Source: Trichoplax sp. H2 (lineage: Eukaryota > Placozoa > Uniplacotomia > Trichoplacea). Taken from it: a DNA stretch of 20,677 nt. Each line of letters begins with the position of its first letter. Position 1 is the stretch's first letter. The notes below the pieces were generated by a model. It saw only the letters and a program-made list of their open reading frames with translations. It was not told the DNA's origin and ran no database searches. Where the stretch lies: NCBI GenBank assembly GCA_003344405.1, contig NOWV01000424.1, positions 1-20,677 of the forward strand, written 5' to 3'. The position numbers were made by a program, and so were the translations under genes. This document shows positions 1-10,784 of this stretch, piece after piece.

Positions 1-760
1 GTTGTATCATGGACAACTCTTTCTCAAGTGCTTGATGATCATCATGACAGTAGAATGGTGTCATCACTCAGTTACTAGTATCATGGACAACTCTCCTAAG
101 TGTAGTCGAGTCCAATGGGAACCATACAGGCTCAAAAAATAAATATAGTATTTATTTTGCATCTTGGACAACTTTCTCAAGTGCTTTATGGGTGATCATC
201 ATGACAGTAGAATGGTGTCATCACTCAGTTAATAGTAGTATCATGCATAACTCTCTTAAGTGCCAGTATTATCCTAATACTGTCCAATGGGAACCATACA
301 GGCTCAAAAAATAGTATTTATTTTTGCATCTTGGACAACTTTCTCAAGTGCTTGATGAACAGTTGATTACTTTCATCACTCAGTCAGTTAGTCGTATCAT
401 GAAGAACTCTCTCAAGTGCTTGGTGATCATCATGACAGTAGAATGGTGTCATCACTAAGTTAATAGTATCATGGATAACTCTCTTTAGTGCCAGTATTAT
501 CCTAATACTGTCCAATGGGAACCATACAGGCTCAAAAATAAAAATAGTATTTACTTTTGCATCTTGGACAACTTTCTCAAGTGCTGGATGAACAGTAGAT
601 TACTTTCATCACTCAGTCAGTTCGTTGTATCATGAACAACTCTCTCTCAAGTGCTTGGTGATCATCATGACAGTAGAATGGTGTCATCACTCAGTCAGTA
701 GTATCATGGACAACTCTCTTAAGTACCAATATTATCGTAGTACTATCCAATGGGGAGCAT
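1..760. repeat. Higher-order tandem repeat, ~230-base unit of three related subunits
   Basis: The sequence repeats with anchor CCAATGGGA (CCAATGGGG in the last copy) at 112, 284, 512 and 747, giving spacings of 172, 228 and 235. Each full unit has three subunits that share a ~25-base core of the form TGGACAACTCTCTCAAGTGC. Subunit a starts CATCTTGGACAACTTT, b starts GTATCATGAACAACTC and continues into GGTGATCATCATGACAGTAG, and c starts GTATCATGGATAACTC and ends with the CCAATGGGAACCATACAGG block. The core occurs ten times, near 10, 82, 162, 241, 329, 398, 470, 562, 630 and 705. The order is bc, (a/b fused)c, abc, abc. The array runs off the left edge of the window, and its last unit is decayed after about 722. 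No coding capacity is seen. Confidence 0.93.
264..282. repeat. Perfect 8-base inverted repeat inside the left array
   Basis: CAGTATTA and TAATACTG are separated by TCC, which can form a small hairpin or cruciform. The same 19 bases recur at 492-510. In the unit ending near 760 the motif is degraded, and in the first visible unit the stretch is shortened to TGTAGTCGAGTCC. It lies just before the CCAATGGGA anchor. Confidence 0.8.
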
Positions 761-1314
761 AGCGCCTAAAAAAGAGCTTTTGAGTTTATATTTTTTTTCC
801 ATCTCTGCGACGAGAAGCAACTGGCAAAGGAGAAAGAGAGAAGGACGTCTAATCCTAAGCGTTGAATCTTCATGCTGCGTTAGACCATTTTGTGACTCAA
901 TTTGTATTGACTTGGACATATGTATCGACTACTCTAGTCGAAGCCAGTATCAATCTGCCTGGATGATCGACAGGGGAACAGCTTGCAGATTGATTTTAGA
1001 GAGTATAGTGTACGGTGTTAGTGATAGAGTACAGTGTAATGACCAGGAAGGCATCAGGGATGGGTGGGAGAGACGACTTCTCGGTCAGCAATGGGGGACT
1101 GGTCACGTCACTCTCTTCGACCACCGCTGCCTACTGTATCGACTAGATGGGACTCCGGTTTGAGATACACACTAGCTTGGTAGGATCACTAATGGGCCTT
1201 ACCCCCCCCTATTAGATGGGCAAAAGAGTCTACAAGCAGCCATGATGGCATCGAGAAAGCAACAAATAAGCCATCAGGCATGATTTCAATCAGTCAACAG
1301 CGGCCAATATCAAC
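761..1314 (+). promoter_or_regulatory. Probable promoter and 5' leader region of the SMG9 homologue
   Basis: This stretch is visibly richer in G, C and CG dinucleotides than the DNA around it, and it lies directly upstream of the first plausible SMG9 exon. A short upstream reading frame begins at the tandem ATGs at 1242 and 1245 and ends at a TGA at 1281-1283 (13 codons), inside the small palindrome GCCATGATGGC. A CCAAT motif occurs at 1304-1308. An open frame of 137 codons (750-1163) also crosses this stretch, but it starts inside the decayed repeat and resembles no family I know. No clear TATA box is seen. The promoter role is inferred from position and composition. Confidence 0.35.
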
Positions 1315-1532
1315 ATGAACAATCCTAATAGTGATCAGGATATCAAGCATGATCGCTATGGCGATTATAGCAGAAGTCTTGGCGCCGCTGCAACTCAACG
1401 TAGCAACGAAGCAAGACCATTATCAAGTAGTGGTGATATTCGCAAGGGTAGAAAGAAAGGGAAAAATCGTGACAAAGATCGAGCCAATAGGGTAACTAAC
1501 TCATTTAATCAATCCATTCTGGATAGCATACA
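1315..1532 (+). other. Tentative first coding exon of the SMG9 homologue
   Basis: An ATG at 1315 opens a hydrophilic, Ser/Asn/Lys/Arg-rich stretch with a basic cluster (RKGRKKGKNRDKD), of the disordered kind expected at an SMG9 N-terminus. A donor after 1532 (ACA|GTATAA) joins in frame to the acceptor TTTCACTTAG at 2574 and adds 78 residues before Met 2591. That moves the P-loop to about residue 187 and the total to about 496, near the human layout. Two other in-frame joins exist: donor after 1491 (AGG|GTAACT) to the acceptor ending at 2533, and donor after 1552 (ATG|GTAATA) to an AG ending at 2546. If none is used, translation starts at 2591. The implied first intron is about 1 kb, much longer than the others. 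Confidence 0.5.
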
Positions 1533-4500
1533 GTATAATAAGAGATGGAATGGTAATATGCAACCATCTCCATTTCAATCATGGTTGTTATAGTATTTAC
1601 TGCTGGTTGTACTTTATTGACAAAGATCATCAACATGGACCCAAGTTGAATCAATACGCGTATAGGATTAGACTGACCATTCAATGCATGCACAGTTGAA
1701 AGTGTAGACGATGTTCAATGTAATTCATTCTTACTATCCACCATTTGTGTTATACTAGGAAGTAGTTCAATAGAAAAGATGATTTTACCATACAGCATGA
1801 ATCGATGGAATTGGTTGTAAACTACTCTATCGTCAATGCATCCTCTACTTCACTTTCCTATAACCAAGCTAATCATCCAATGCAATCGTATGCATGAATG
1901 CAATCTTCCATTCTCTCCATTTCCTATCAAGTGAAAAGACGTGTACAATAAAATAGCAATAGTTAATTTACTACACGGGTGTGTATATGACTTTATCGTA
2001 ACGAACCATCATCAAGTACTACTAGTAATCAACTAACAAAATAATATAAATACCTCAAATACTGCAAGTGCTACTGCCCCAATGGATTGGTAATAAAATC
2101 AATTTCCATACTTTACTACAACCGATACATCAATCCATTGATTGACAATCACCATGTCTTAGCGATAATGATAACTCCTCAATCTAACTTAAATTATGAT
2201 TGAATTTAAAATAAACAGCGACAACAAAATTCTTTCGAAATACAAACACCCAAAATTTTAACCAAAGCAAATAAGGTCAGTAGTTATGCTTATACATGGA
2301 CAATTTTGGTCGATCCAATGGTCTCTTAGCAGGACATTCGTGTTTATTTCAATGATACCTAAATCTATAAAAATTGCTTTGTTGTATGTCATATACGTTG
2401 AACTGAATGCATTTGTTTTAAAGTTGGAAGGAAATGTCATCAGTATATTAAATGGGTAAGCAATACATCTTACATTGTCCTCCAACACAATCAAGATGGA
2501 GCATGATGTATTTGGTAGTTTTCCCCGGATTAGGAAAATTTTAAAGTTATTATTTCCACCACTATTTCACTTAGTAATCATACTACGGAGATGCAGCCAT
2601 CACAGGATACCGATAAAGATCAAAAGTCCATTCTGAATGCAACGAAAGTCAGTCCACCTGTCATGATCAAAGCCAACGAGAAGATGAAGCATGATGTCAA
2701 CAACAAGAGCAAGCCCGGCTTGGCTAACGTGGTTAGCGGCAATGAGAAAGGTAAATATTTCATCGTTGTATTGTTCATTCATATTCTTAACATATTAAAC
2801 TTGCGTGTGTTTATGAAATGGAAATAATGCATTTTAAAGTATAGAGCGAGAATAACAGTTGCAATAAAAAAAATGTTCGTACAGCATGCGTCATTCTTAA
2901 TGAATAACAATACTACTTATGGCTCTTAGTACAAACAGTATCTGGCAATACTCGATTATTATCGCATCTGAAACTAAAAGAACAACAACGAATGACTAAA
3001 TGTGCAAAGCTAGTCGATCGCTTTAACCAATGGACCAATCTAACATCGGAGGTAGATTATATCCTTCCGCTATGTTGCAATGTTCCATGCATTTCGACAA
3101 TATACGTATCAATAATATTCCTCTTATAAATGGGTTTTGCATTTCCTAGCATTTCCTAGATCAATCGGACTACTTAGTAGTTGGCGTAATAGGCCTTGAA
3201 GGTGTCGGAAAATCGAGCATTATGTCGCGCCTAACCAATATAGGAACTTTACAAAAGTATTCTCTTCATTTCAATATACTTACTCACGCGCCGGAGTGAA
3301 ATCGTATTTCACTGTATGTGTATTAACTATAATAAATTAATTCGTAGGCACAAGATACCAATCTTCCAGCAACAAAATATAAACAATACAGTATGTAGAA
3401 GTAATCATTTTTGCACTGTTTATGCAACTTTAATTTGCTATATAAATAGTTTACGAATTAATATTAGTTCTATTAACATTAATCATCACTTTGTCTTCTT
3501 GCATTATATTCTAAATGATTGATTGATACAAAACTATTAGGAGAATAGCCTACATCAAACAGAAGGCATCGATCTTTTTATTACTTCAGATAGAATGATA
3601 TTATTGGATACTCAAGTACGAATATAATTTTGATAAATCATTATTATTATTATCATATTGTATAAAATCGAGAATGAAGTTATTTCTTATCAAATAGCTA
3701 ATTATCGTACTATATTCCTAAACTGACAGCCTATCCTCAGCTCTTCAATTACAAATCACATCATCAATAATACAAGGAACTATCGTTTGGACGATACTCC
3801 AATAGATGTTTACATGGAAATCCAGGTTAAAATACAAAAAGATATTAAACATTCGCAATAGATTTTACATATACTCCCAGCTATTATCATTGTACGAGAA
3901 ATGACGTTGAGTTGAGTTCTTAACCTGTAAAATTTCATGAAATGTAAAATATAGTCGCTTAAGCAAGTATCCTTCCTGTACTCTGTGTGCCATGTTGTAA
4001 TCGTGGTTCAAGATTGGTTTACTGATCTAAGTTTGCTAAGGTATTGCGTCAATAGTATTAGAACCTATTCGTTAATACACTAGAAGATCCTAAACCCATT
4101 AATAAACTCGGCATCGTATTCTCGATTTATTAGACTTTATGTTTCGTTTATTAGGTTTTTACTAACAGCTGAAATGCTGACCAAACCAACATCAAGTGAA
4201 ATTAATGCCAAGGAAGTATCTAGGTAGGTATTTAATTATATTGAGGATTAAAAAGTTGTATATTTTCAATCATTAAGCCAGCAGATATCATACAAAACTT
4301 TAAGAGCATTTTTCGGAAATTGTTTATTAGCTTGAAGGAGCAAAGTAATCAACTGCCCAATATAGGTAATTGTGTCTGTACCGTATATTCTATTACATCA
4401 ATAAAGAACTTTCATGAGTGTATATTTCAATTTTTTTATAATAATATATTATAATCTTGATACTCCAAATGAAAAGTTCTATTTTAAAATTTTATCTGGT

Positions 4501-5414
4501 CTATTTTTAGTATTTGTTTACAATAGAGCGTGTGAGAAAGATTATCATCCTGATTGTCTTAATAGCATGCTTTCCGTAACCGAAGAGTTATTTCGACATT
4601 CGCGATTAAGATACCGCGGTAAGCATTGTCGCAAAAGAATTGCATAGTAATAAATGTAGTAGATAAGTTAAATGATATAATGACTGTCCTTAGCCAGTAT
4701 TGACAACATTAATTACGATCTCCATTTCCAATTCCATAATCATCCTTCATGATCTAATGCCATTGCATGTTTTCAGGTTCGGTATCTCAGTTCCAGTTTG
4801 AAGTTGTCAATGCTACAGGTATAAGCAAAAGCCTAACTGACATAAATATATTTTTACTACCAATATACGATTGCAACGAGAAAGAATCAGATAAATTCGA
4901 TACCGCTAGCGCAGGTACGTATCTAAAGTAATTTGACGTTCGTAAATTTAGGCTTGGTTTTCTGTTAATTTTTAGCCATATATTATTTCTTCATTAGAGA
5001 ATCCAAATTCTTCACCTACCAATTTATATATTGGACATCCAAATTACGACGTACTTTATCAAAGCCTAGAGAATCAGGTACGTGTAACTATAATAGATGG
5101 TATGACCTGCAATTACTGATATTCTCTTAAATATTTTTAGATCCTAGCTATTCCCAGAGACTCGTTTTCTAATTCACTAACCGAAAGGGGATGGTATGCA
5201 TAATAGACATTTCATTTAATTCTGTAAAAGTAATGTAGAATTTGTCAGGAATTATTAATATACGCATATATATAAAAAACCTTCCATGCAATTTGATGTA
5301 GACATTAATTATAGAATTTATTCTAATAGGCTAAATTACGCAATGCAATGTTGGGAACAAATTGAAAGATCTTCCGTAATGATGGATTATAAACGTCTCC
5401 TTTTATATTCTTGA
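1315..5414 (+). CDS. SMG9: SMG9 homologue, SMG1 kinase complex subunit (nonsense-mediated decay), 15 exons
   Basis: SMG9 joins SMG8 and the PI3K-like kinase SMG1, which phosphorylates UPF1 during nonsense-mediated mRNA decay. Exons by phase and homology: 1315-1532 (tentative), 2575-2750, 2930-3051, 3150-3256, 3348-3390, 3541-3615, 3730-3825, 3955-4040, 4155-4223, 4331-4365, 4511-4618, 4777-4914, 4998-5077, 5141-5193, 5330-5414. All introns are GT-AG, and the frame is continuous to TGA at 5412-5414. Counted from Met at 2591 the protein has 418 residues; with exon 1 it has about 496 (human about 520). Residue numbers below use the 418 count. The P-loop is GLEGVGKS (109-116), LDTQP is at 166-170, VCHVVIVVQDWFTDLSL is at 212-228, and RFLLTAEM follows. 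RHSRLRYR and INIFLLPIYD match human AHSHLRYK and VNLFLVPFMD. The C-terminus ends DYKRLLLYS where human has EYSRLLA. The G-like domain is therefore complete. No AATAAA is visible close after the stop. Confidence 0.95.
4331..4365 (+). other. 35-base micro-exon (exon 10) of the SMG9 homologue
   Basis: The segment sits between acceptor TTTATTAG and donor TATAG|GTAATT. It takes phase 2 from exon 9 (ending at 4223) and hands phase 1 to exon 11 (starting at 4511). It encodes SLKEQSNQLPNI and restores the conserved junction LPNIVFVYNRA, matching human YPHLVFLQNKA. Skipping it would break the frame. It replaces the Ser-rich insertion present in the human protein. Confidence 0.85.
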
Positions 5415-6889
5415 GCCATAGCAGAGTTAATCTGTGTTTCCAAGACTGTTATAATCTGATTTGGTGATGCCATATTCTATTGTAATCGCGAGTTGTCATA
5501 CGTATGGCAGTATCGGTACTGAGGAGTTGTATTTAACAAATAATGGATACGAAGACAACCGGTGCAAGGCGTATCGAATACACATTGCCATTTTAGTATG
5601 AAAATGATTGAAATGGAGTATGTGATAGCATAAAATTCATAACGTAAACAGCTGGAGGTATGAAGATCGCTATTTTGGAGCAAATTTATATAGTATGATA
5701 TATTATTATCAAAGGTATATCATACTAGTGTAATTATCATGAAAATATTCCGTTTCTTTCGGACTGAGCCTATGATACATGGTAGCCTAATGCAGTCACT
5801 GGTCGATGAAATGAATCGCTGGATCGGGTTATTTCCAATACTGACTGTATCATATGTCACAATTCGATTTTTATTACCGCGTGGACATGATAATCGACAT
5901 AATATAGTAAAACTCTTTTACAATCTCATGCTGATACAATAACTGTATTTGTAACTATTAACACCATAATCTGATGAATTGTTATTTTAGGACTGTAATA
6001 TAGATTAGATAATTCAAGATAAAATCTAACCTCTGGAATTGATGATTCATTAACCATATCGTTCATTTTGATAAATATTAATAAATGGTGCCGGTAACGA
6101 AATGGGGTCATGAAGCAATTTCTATTTGTACAGTAGTGGCTTGTAAGGTTCATTTTAAACCAGAATGAGCAAATGCAATAAGGCTATCGAATGAATGAAT
6201 ATTGAAAGTTTCAGCAACCCTTTGAAAAACTTATTTTTACCAATCTCGACAAATTATGAGTGATACAGTAGTTGATCACATTAAGACTAGATATTAGGAA
6301 ATGATATAGCAATCAGAAATCAAGTGTATTTGAGTATTTCCAGAATGTTGTTCAACTTCCTTGCTATGTGCAGATATGCGATCGCATATCGTAGCCCTGA
6401 ATTAAAATAGATTCCTAATATCAATATTTTGTTGGATGCGCAATTAACATACTCGTACATTACAAGCAGTTTGCAATGCTTTATAATACTGTATGTAGAA
6501 GTATAAAATGCTTATCGAAATAAAGGTAGTCATTATTATAACCTTGGGCGAATATCGCTAAGGATGCCGATCATACGGGTATGATAACCTAGTACACACG
6601 TAGGCTTCATAATCTTTATTACTTACTGTTTCTATACTTAATTTTTCAATCGGCGCAATATTTATTGTAATTTTGATAGTAAACTCTATAAATACGGTGT
6701 GCTAAGCACTAGCTCGCGTAAAATTTGATAATTGTTAGTAAGGTTTAAAATAAAATTTAATTGAAATCCCTTACTATGGTGTCAGTTATTTACTGTGTTT
6801 ACATTCCGTGAAGTACTAATAGTCGAAGTATCTAGAATTCCTATCATTTAAGGCCAATCGTAGTAATGCCGTGATATACCTGGCGTACT
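5415..6889. other. Intergenic stretch, no gene recognised
   Basis: This is AT-rich DNA between the SMG9 stop and the second repeat array. Three short open frames (5477-5683 minus, 5739-5942 plus, 5926-6153 minus) have no recognisable domain, no good splice context and conflicting strands. The SMG9 3' UTR must end here, but I see no canonical AATAAA within the first ~100 bases after the stop. Non-canonical candidates such as AATAAT near 5540 cannot be told from background. Confidence 0.6.
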
Positions 6890-8480
6890 TTTATCTATAG
6901 AATGAAATCTATTCGCGACGAATACAACAACTTCAATTTAATATCATAAATGGAGATATCTTTTATATCAGTCTACAGACTATTCTCTTAAATGGCACAT
7001 ATTCTAAAATGAAATGTACCAGTAGCGAACATATCAAATTGCTCGTCAATTATTAGTTAACAATTTTAGTCTAACGGTGCGATAGGTAAAATGGAGAGGT
7101 CGTGATATCGGCCTATAGACTAGTCACTTAAAGGCACGCATTCTGAAATAAAATGTATCTGCAGTCAATACGTCTAATTACTCGCCGATCACTACTTTAC
7201 AGTTTTCATTTAACGGCTCAGTAGGTAAATAAAGATGTCCTTTGCATCGGTTTACAGGCTAGTCCACTGAAGGATACGCATTATAAAATGAAACCTACCT
7301 ACAGTGAAAATATATCAATTTATTCGTCAATCATTACTTAACAATTTTAGTCTAGCGTCGCTAAAAGTACAATGAAGATATTCTTTCCATTAATCGACGA
7401 ACTCCGCAGACTACTTTACACTAATCTATAGACTTAAAGACACGTATTATAAAATTAAATCTATCTACAGCGAATGATATTGATCAAATGTGCCAATTTA
7501 CACGCTAATAATATAGTAACAAATTACTGGAACTTCGTAAAAGGTAAAATGCAGATATCCTTTACATTAATGTATAGAATAAATCACTCAAGATACGTAT
7601 TAGAAAATTAAATCTATCTGCAGCGAATACTATTCGCCGAATATACCAATTTATTCACTAACAATGCAGCTACAATTTCGCCGAACTTTACAAAAGGTAA
7701 AATGGAAATGTCTTTTACATTAATCTACAGACTAACTCACATAAAGACATATGTTATGAAATTAAATCTATCTACAGCGAATAATATACGTTGAGTTTAT
7801 CAATTTGCTCATTAACAATGTAGTAACAATTTAGTCTAACGTCGCGAAAGGTAAAATAAAGATATTCTTTACATTAATCTACGGAATAGTTTACAAAAGA
7901 CATGTACTATAAAATAAAATCTATCCACAGCGAATATATTACTTTACTCGCAAACAATCCATTGTAGTGATAATTTTAACCTGATGTTGCAAAAGGTAAA
8001 TAGAGATTACCTTTGCATTAATCCACAGACGAGTTCACTAAAGAAGAGGTATTATAAAACGAAATTTATTTATAGCCAATAGAATAGCTTTCTCACTAAT
8101 AATTAATATGATAGCAGTTTTACTCTAAGGTTATCGATGGTAAAATAGAAAGAATCAAGTCTAACTTCACAAAACGGTGAAATGGTGGTATTCTTTACAT
8201 TAATCTACGGATTAGTTTGCTAAAAGATACTCATTACAAAATTAAGTCTATCCACAGCAAATAGATTAATTTACTCGCCAACAATGCATTGTAGCGACCA
8301 TTGTAGCCTAGGGTCACAAAAGGTAAATGGATATTTCCTTCACATTAGTCAATAGACTAGTTCACTGGAGGACACATATTATAAAATGAAATCTATTCGC
8401 AGCGAATAGAACAGTTTTCTTACTAATGATGTAGTAACAGTTTTACTCTAAAGTTATCGTTGGTCAAATGGAGATGCATT
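6890..8480. repeat. Diverged tandem array, ~140-180-base unit, about ten copies
   Basis: Each unit carries, in order, GGTAAAATGGAGATAT, TTTACATTAATCTACAGAC, TATTATAAAATGAAATCTAT, CTACAGCGAATA and a tail like AACAATTTTAGTCTAACG. The GGTAAAAT-like block occurs near 6949, 7085, 7224, 7366, 7543, 7696, 7850, 7995, 8175, 8320 and, as a degraded end, 8463. Spacings run from about 136 to 180. One extra fragment at about 8140-8170 (GGTAAAATAGAAAGAATCAAG) looks like a partial unit. Copies differ by many substitutions and small indels, so the array is old. There is no continuous reading frame. Confidence 0.9.
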
Positions 8481-8744
8481 TTATATTGAACGCTGTGGTT
8501 GATGGATGAAATATACATGTGACAAAATGATAAGGCGTTCAAAATCTGGGCCAGTTTAAGTTATAATTCTAAGCTCTTTCTATTACATAAGTTACTAACT
8601 GATTGGCGTTTAAGAATCTTCTCTTCAATTATAGATTGTAAAAGAAAATTATATATACAAGTATAATTACTCTACATTAAGCTTAACGTCAATACGCTAT
8701 GAAAATTCAAGAAAAATCTCTAGATTACAGTATTAGCTATAGTT
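8481..8744. other. Spacer between two repeat regions, nothing recognised
   Basis: The stretch is AT-rich with no open frame of note on either strand. It separates the decayed end of the 6.9-8.5 kb array from the oldest copy of the next duplication. Confidence 0.5.
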
Positions 8745-8825
8745 ATGAATTGCCAATCCAATACTGCATATAAATTAAAAACTCTTCTATTCGGTAGTAA
8801 AGGATTAGAAATTCATTAGGAAATT
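8745..8825. repeat. Diverged relative of the 129-base duplication
   Basis: The segment with AAAACTCTTCTATTCGGTAG and AAAGGATTAGAA aligns with AAAAGTTTCTATTCGATAAT and AAAGTATCAGAA in the two better-preserved copies at 8971 and 9100. Only the first part of the unit is recognisable, so it looks like an older or truncated copy. Confidence 0.6.
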
Positions 8826-8970
8826 TGTAAAAGAAGAAAGATTTCCAATTGAGAATGCAAGGCTCCATTTAAGGCAAAGAATCTTTATTTGATATTAAAA
8901 AAAGTATTGAAAATTCACGACAAAAATTGATTATGAAATACGAAAGTTGTATAGACAACAATGATAATCA

Positions 8971-9228
8971 AAGTTCTAATTCGTCAATGCAATACATTAT
9001 TAAAGCCAAAAAGTTTCTATTCGATAATAAAGTATCAGAAGACTGATAGGCTATAAAGAACATTCTAACTATCAATCGTATTACCCCTAACGGTGACTTA
9101 AGTTCTAATTCGTCAATGCAATGCGTTATTAAAGCTAAAAAACTTCCATTCCATAATAAAGTGTCAGAAGACTGATAGGCTATAAAGAACATTCTAACTA
9201 TCAATTGTATTACCCCTAACGATGACTT
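8971..9228. repeat. Two-copy direct repeat, 129-base unit
   Basis: Copy 1 is 8971-9099 and copy 2 is 9100-9228, head to tail. Both begin AAGTTCTAATTCGTCAATGC, contain GACTGATAGGCTATAAAGAA and end CCTAACGGTGACTT or CCTAACGATGACTT. They differ at only a modest number of positions. Because 129 is three times 43, a minus-strand open frame (8968-9285, 105 codons) runs through both copies and reads as a 43-residue duplication. No known domain is apparent, and the frame is probably a by-product of the period. Confidence 0.93.
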
Positions 9229-10784
9229 ATAAAGTTGCATAGTGTTGTATTTAAAATTTGTTAGTTTATGCATGAAATTTATCAATCCCCTAACTAGTCA
9301 GAAATTCGAAGCAAAAATACTGCAACCCTGCAGGCTCTTCCACCATCATTTACGTTAATAATTTTAATTTTTTCATTGAAAAATGGTCTATAATTCACGC
9401 TTTATTAACATTGATAGCAAATATTAGCAATATTGCTTAGTGTATATAGCCACTTCAACTGAATGATAGTTATATTACAAATTTAAAGCGCATTAAAAAA
9501 ATTGAACCCAAAAAATTGCAGTTTTATCCAATGTGGTATATCGCCTATCTACGTTTTCCTACGCCAAGTAGATCAGGACAAATTCACTATCGGTTGAATT
9601 TGAAAAAAATATCGATTGAACATGGTACATAGTAGTTCTTGAAATCAAGTGTAGTCGTAAGTTGGAGATGAGAATTGAACAATATTTTAGGAATTGTAGC
9701 TACGAAAGCGCGATCTAAATTTTTTTTCAAAGTACATTGATAAGCGACCATTGGGATCATTTACTAAGATGAATTCTACCGAATCGCTTATTAAAATACG
9801 TATATTGATTCTCCAATCACTCCAAATTTTATACTTTAAACCATGGATTGGCTCAATACATTTATTTAACGGATATTCGCTATTATTCATATTTCGATTT
9901 AATGGCTTAATGGAAATTGATCACTTTTACCATATTAACTTTCGTCTAATATTTTCAGTTAATATTGACATTAAATTTTTAGGGACAATGCAATAGTCTT
10001 TATGTCCATTTTTACGCCTAAATATAGTACAAATACAATATTATGAAATCCTATTAAAAATAGATACAGCTTTACCGCAATGGATATAAACTTTCTATCC
10101 ACTATTGAGTCTTGTTACCATCATGTAACTTATTGAAGTTAAGAAGAGCTATTTTTATTTTTTTAAATAGTATTCAAAGATTTTTATCAATGGATAAAAA
10201 GGGAATTAAATTATTGATGTTGGTATTATCCAAGGACTGTTTTAGGATAATGCTAGCTAGCAGATCTTATAAATAGTATCGTAAGGGTAAATAATATTTA
10301 CTGCAGGAATACTACGTCATCTGTCAAAACTATCACCATTTCTTCAAAGACTGAATAGAATCAGATAAATAGCCCCATAGAAGCAAATAATATTTATGAT
10401 AGTACTAGATCATAGATTTTTCGTCACTGAATTGGATATAATGAAATTGTTAATATGTGTATTGGATTTGAATCGACAATTGTTTCTATCCTTGATCGGA
10501 GAATGATAAAGCTCCAGGTGAATACAAATCCCAAGTGTAAACAGCCATTTAGTAATTTATACGCATATACTCGTTTACATTTTGTAATAAGAAAAAAATT
10601 GATATTTGTATTCAATTCATCGACCATAATCAATAATTAAACTTTAACCACTACCGTTTATTTTGACGTCAAATAATGCAATAGAGACAACGCTACCTGG
10701 CACGGTTTCTAGTGAAATCTTTGACCACAGCGCTTAACTTACTAGAAATAGCTAACTATACTAATTCGATTAAACAACAGCTAA
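9229..10784. other. Intergenic stretch, no gene recognised
   Basis: Short overlapping frames on opposite strands (9687-9890 minus with 9751-9996 plus, and 10424-10633 minus with 10455-10640 plus) are open over the same DNA, which is typical of chance openness. The minus-strand frame at 9687-9890 has the most protein-like composition, but I recognise no family in it. No tRNA-like cloverleaf or mobile-element terminus is seen. Confidence 0.5.

Noticed and set aside
1-760. CRISPR-like array
   Set aside because: The repeats are long, contiguous and diverged with no uniform unique spacers, and the window is eukaryotic.
750-1163. 137-codon open frame on the plus strand
   Set aside because: It begins inside the decayed end of the tandem array, has an odd composition with many Cys, Arg and Ile, and matches no family I know. 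The GC-richer base composition alone lengthens open frames here.
9687-9890. Minus-strand frame with a protein-like composition (block ISDSVEFILVNDPNGR)
   Set aside because: It is only 67 codons, overlaps an equally long frame on the other strand, lacks flanking exons in phase, and has no recognisable domain.
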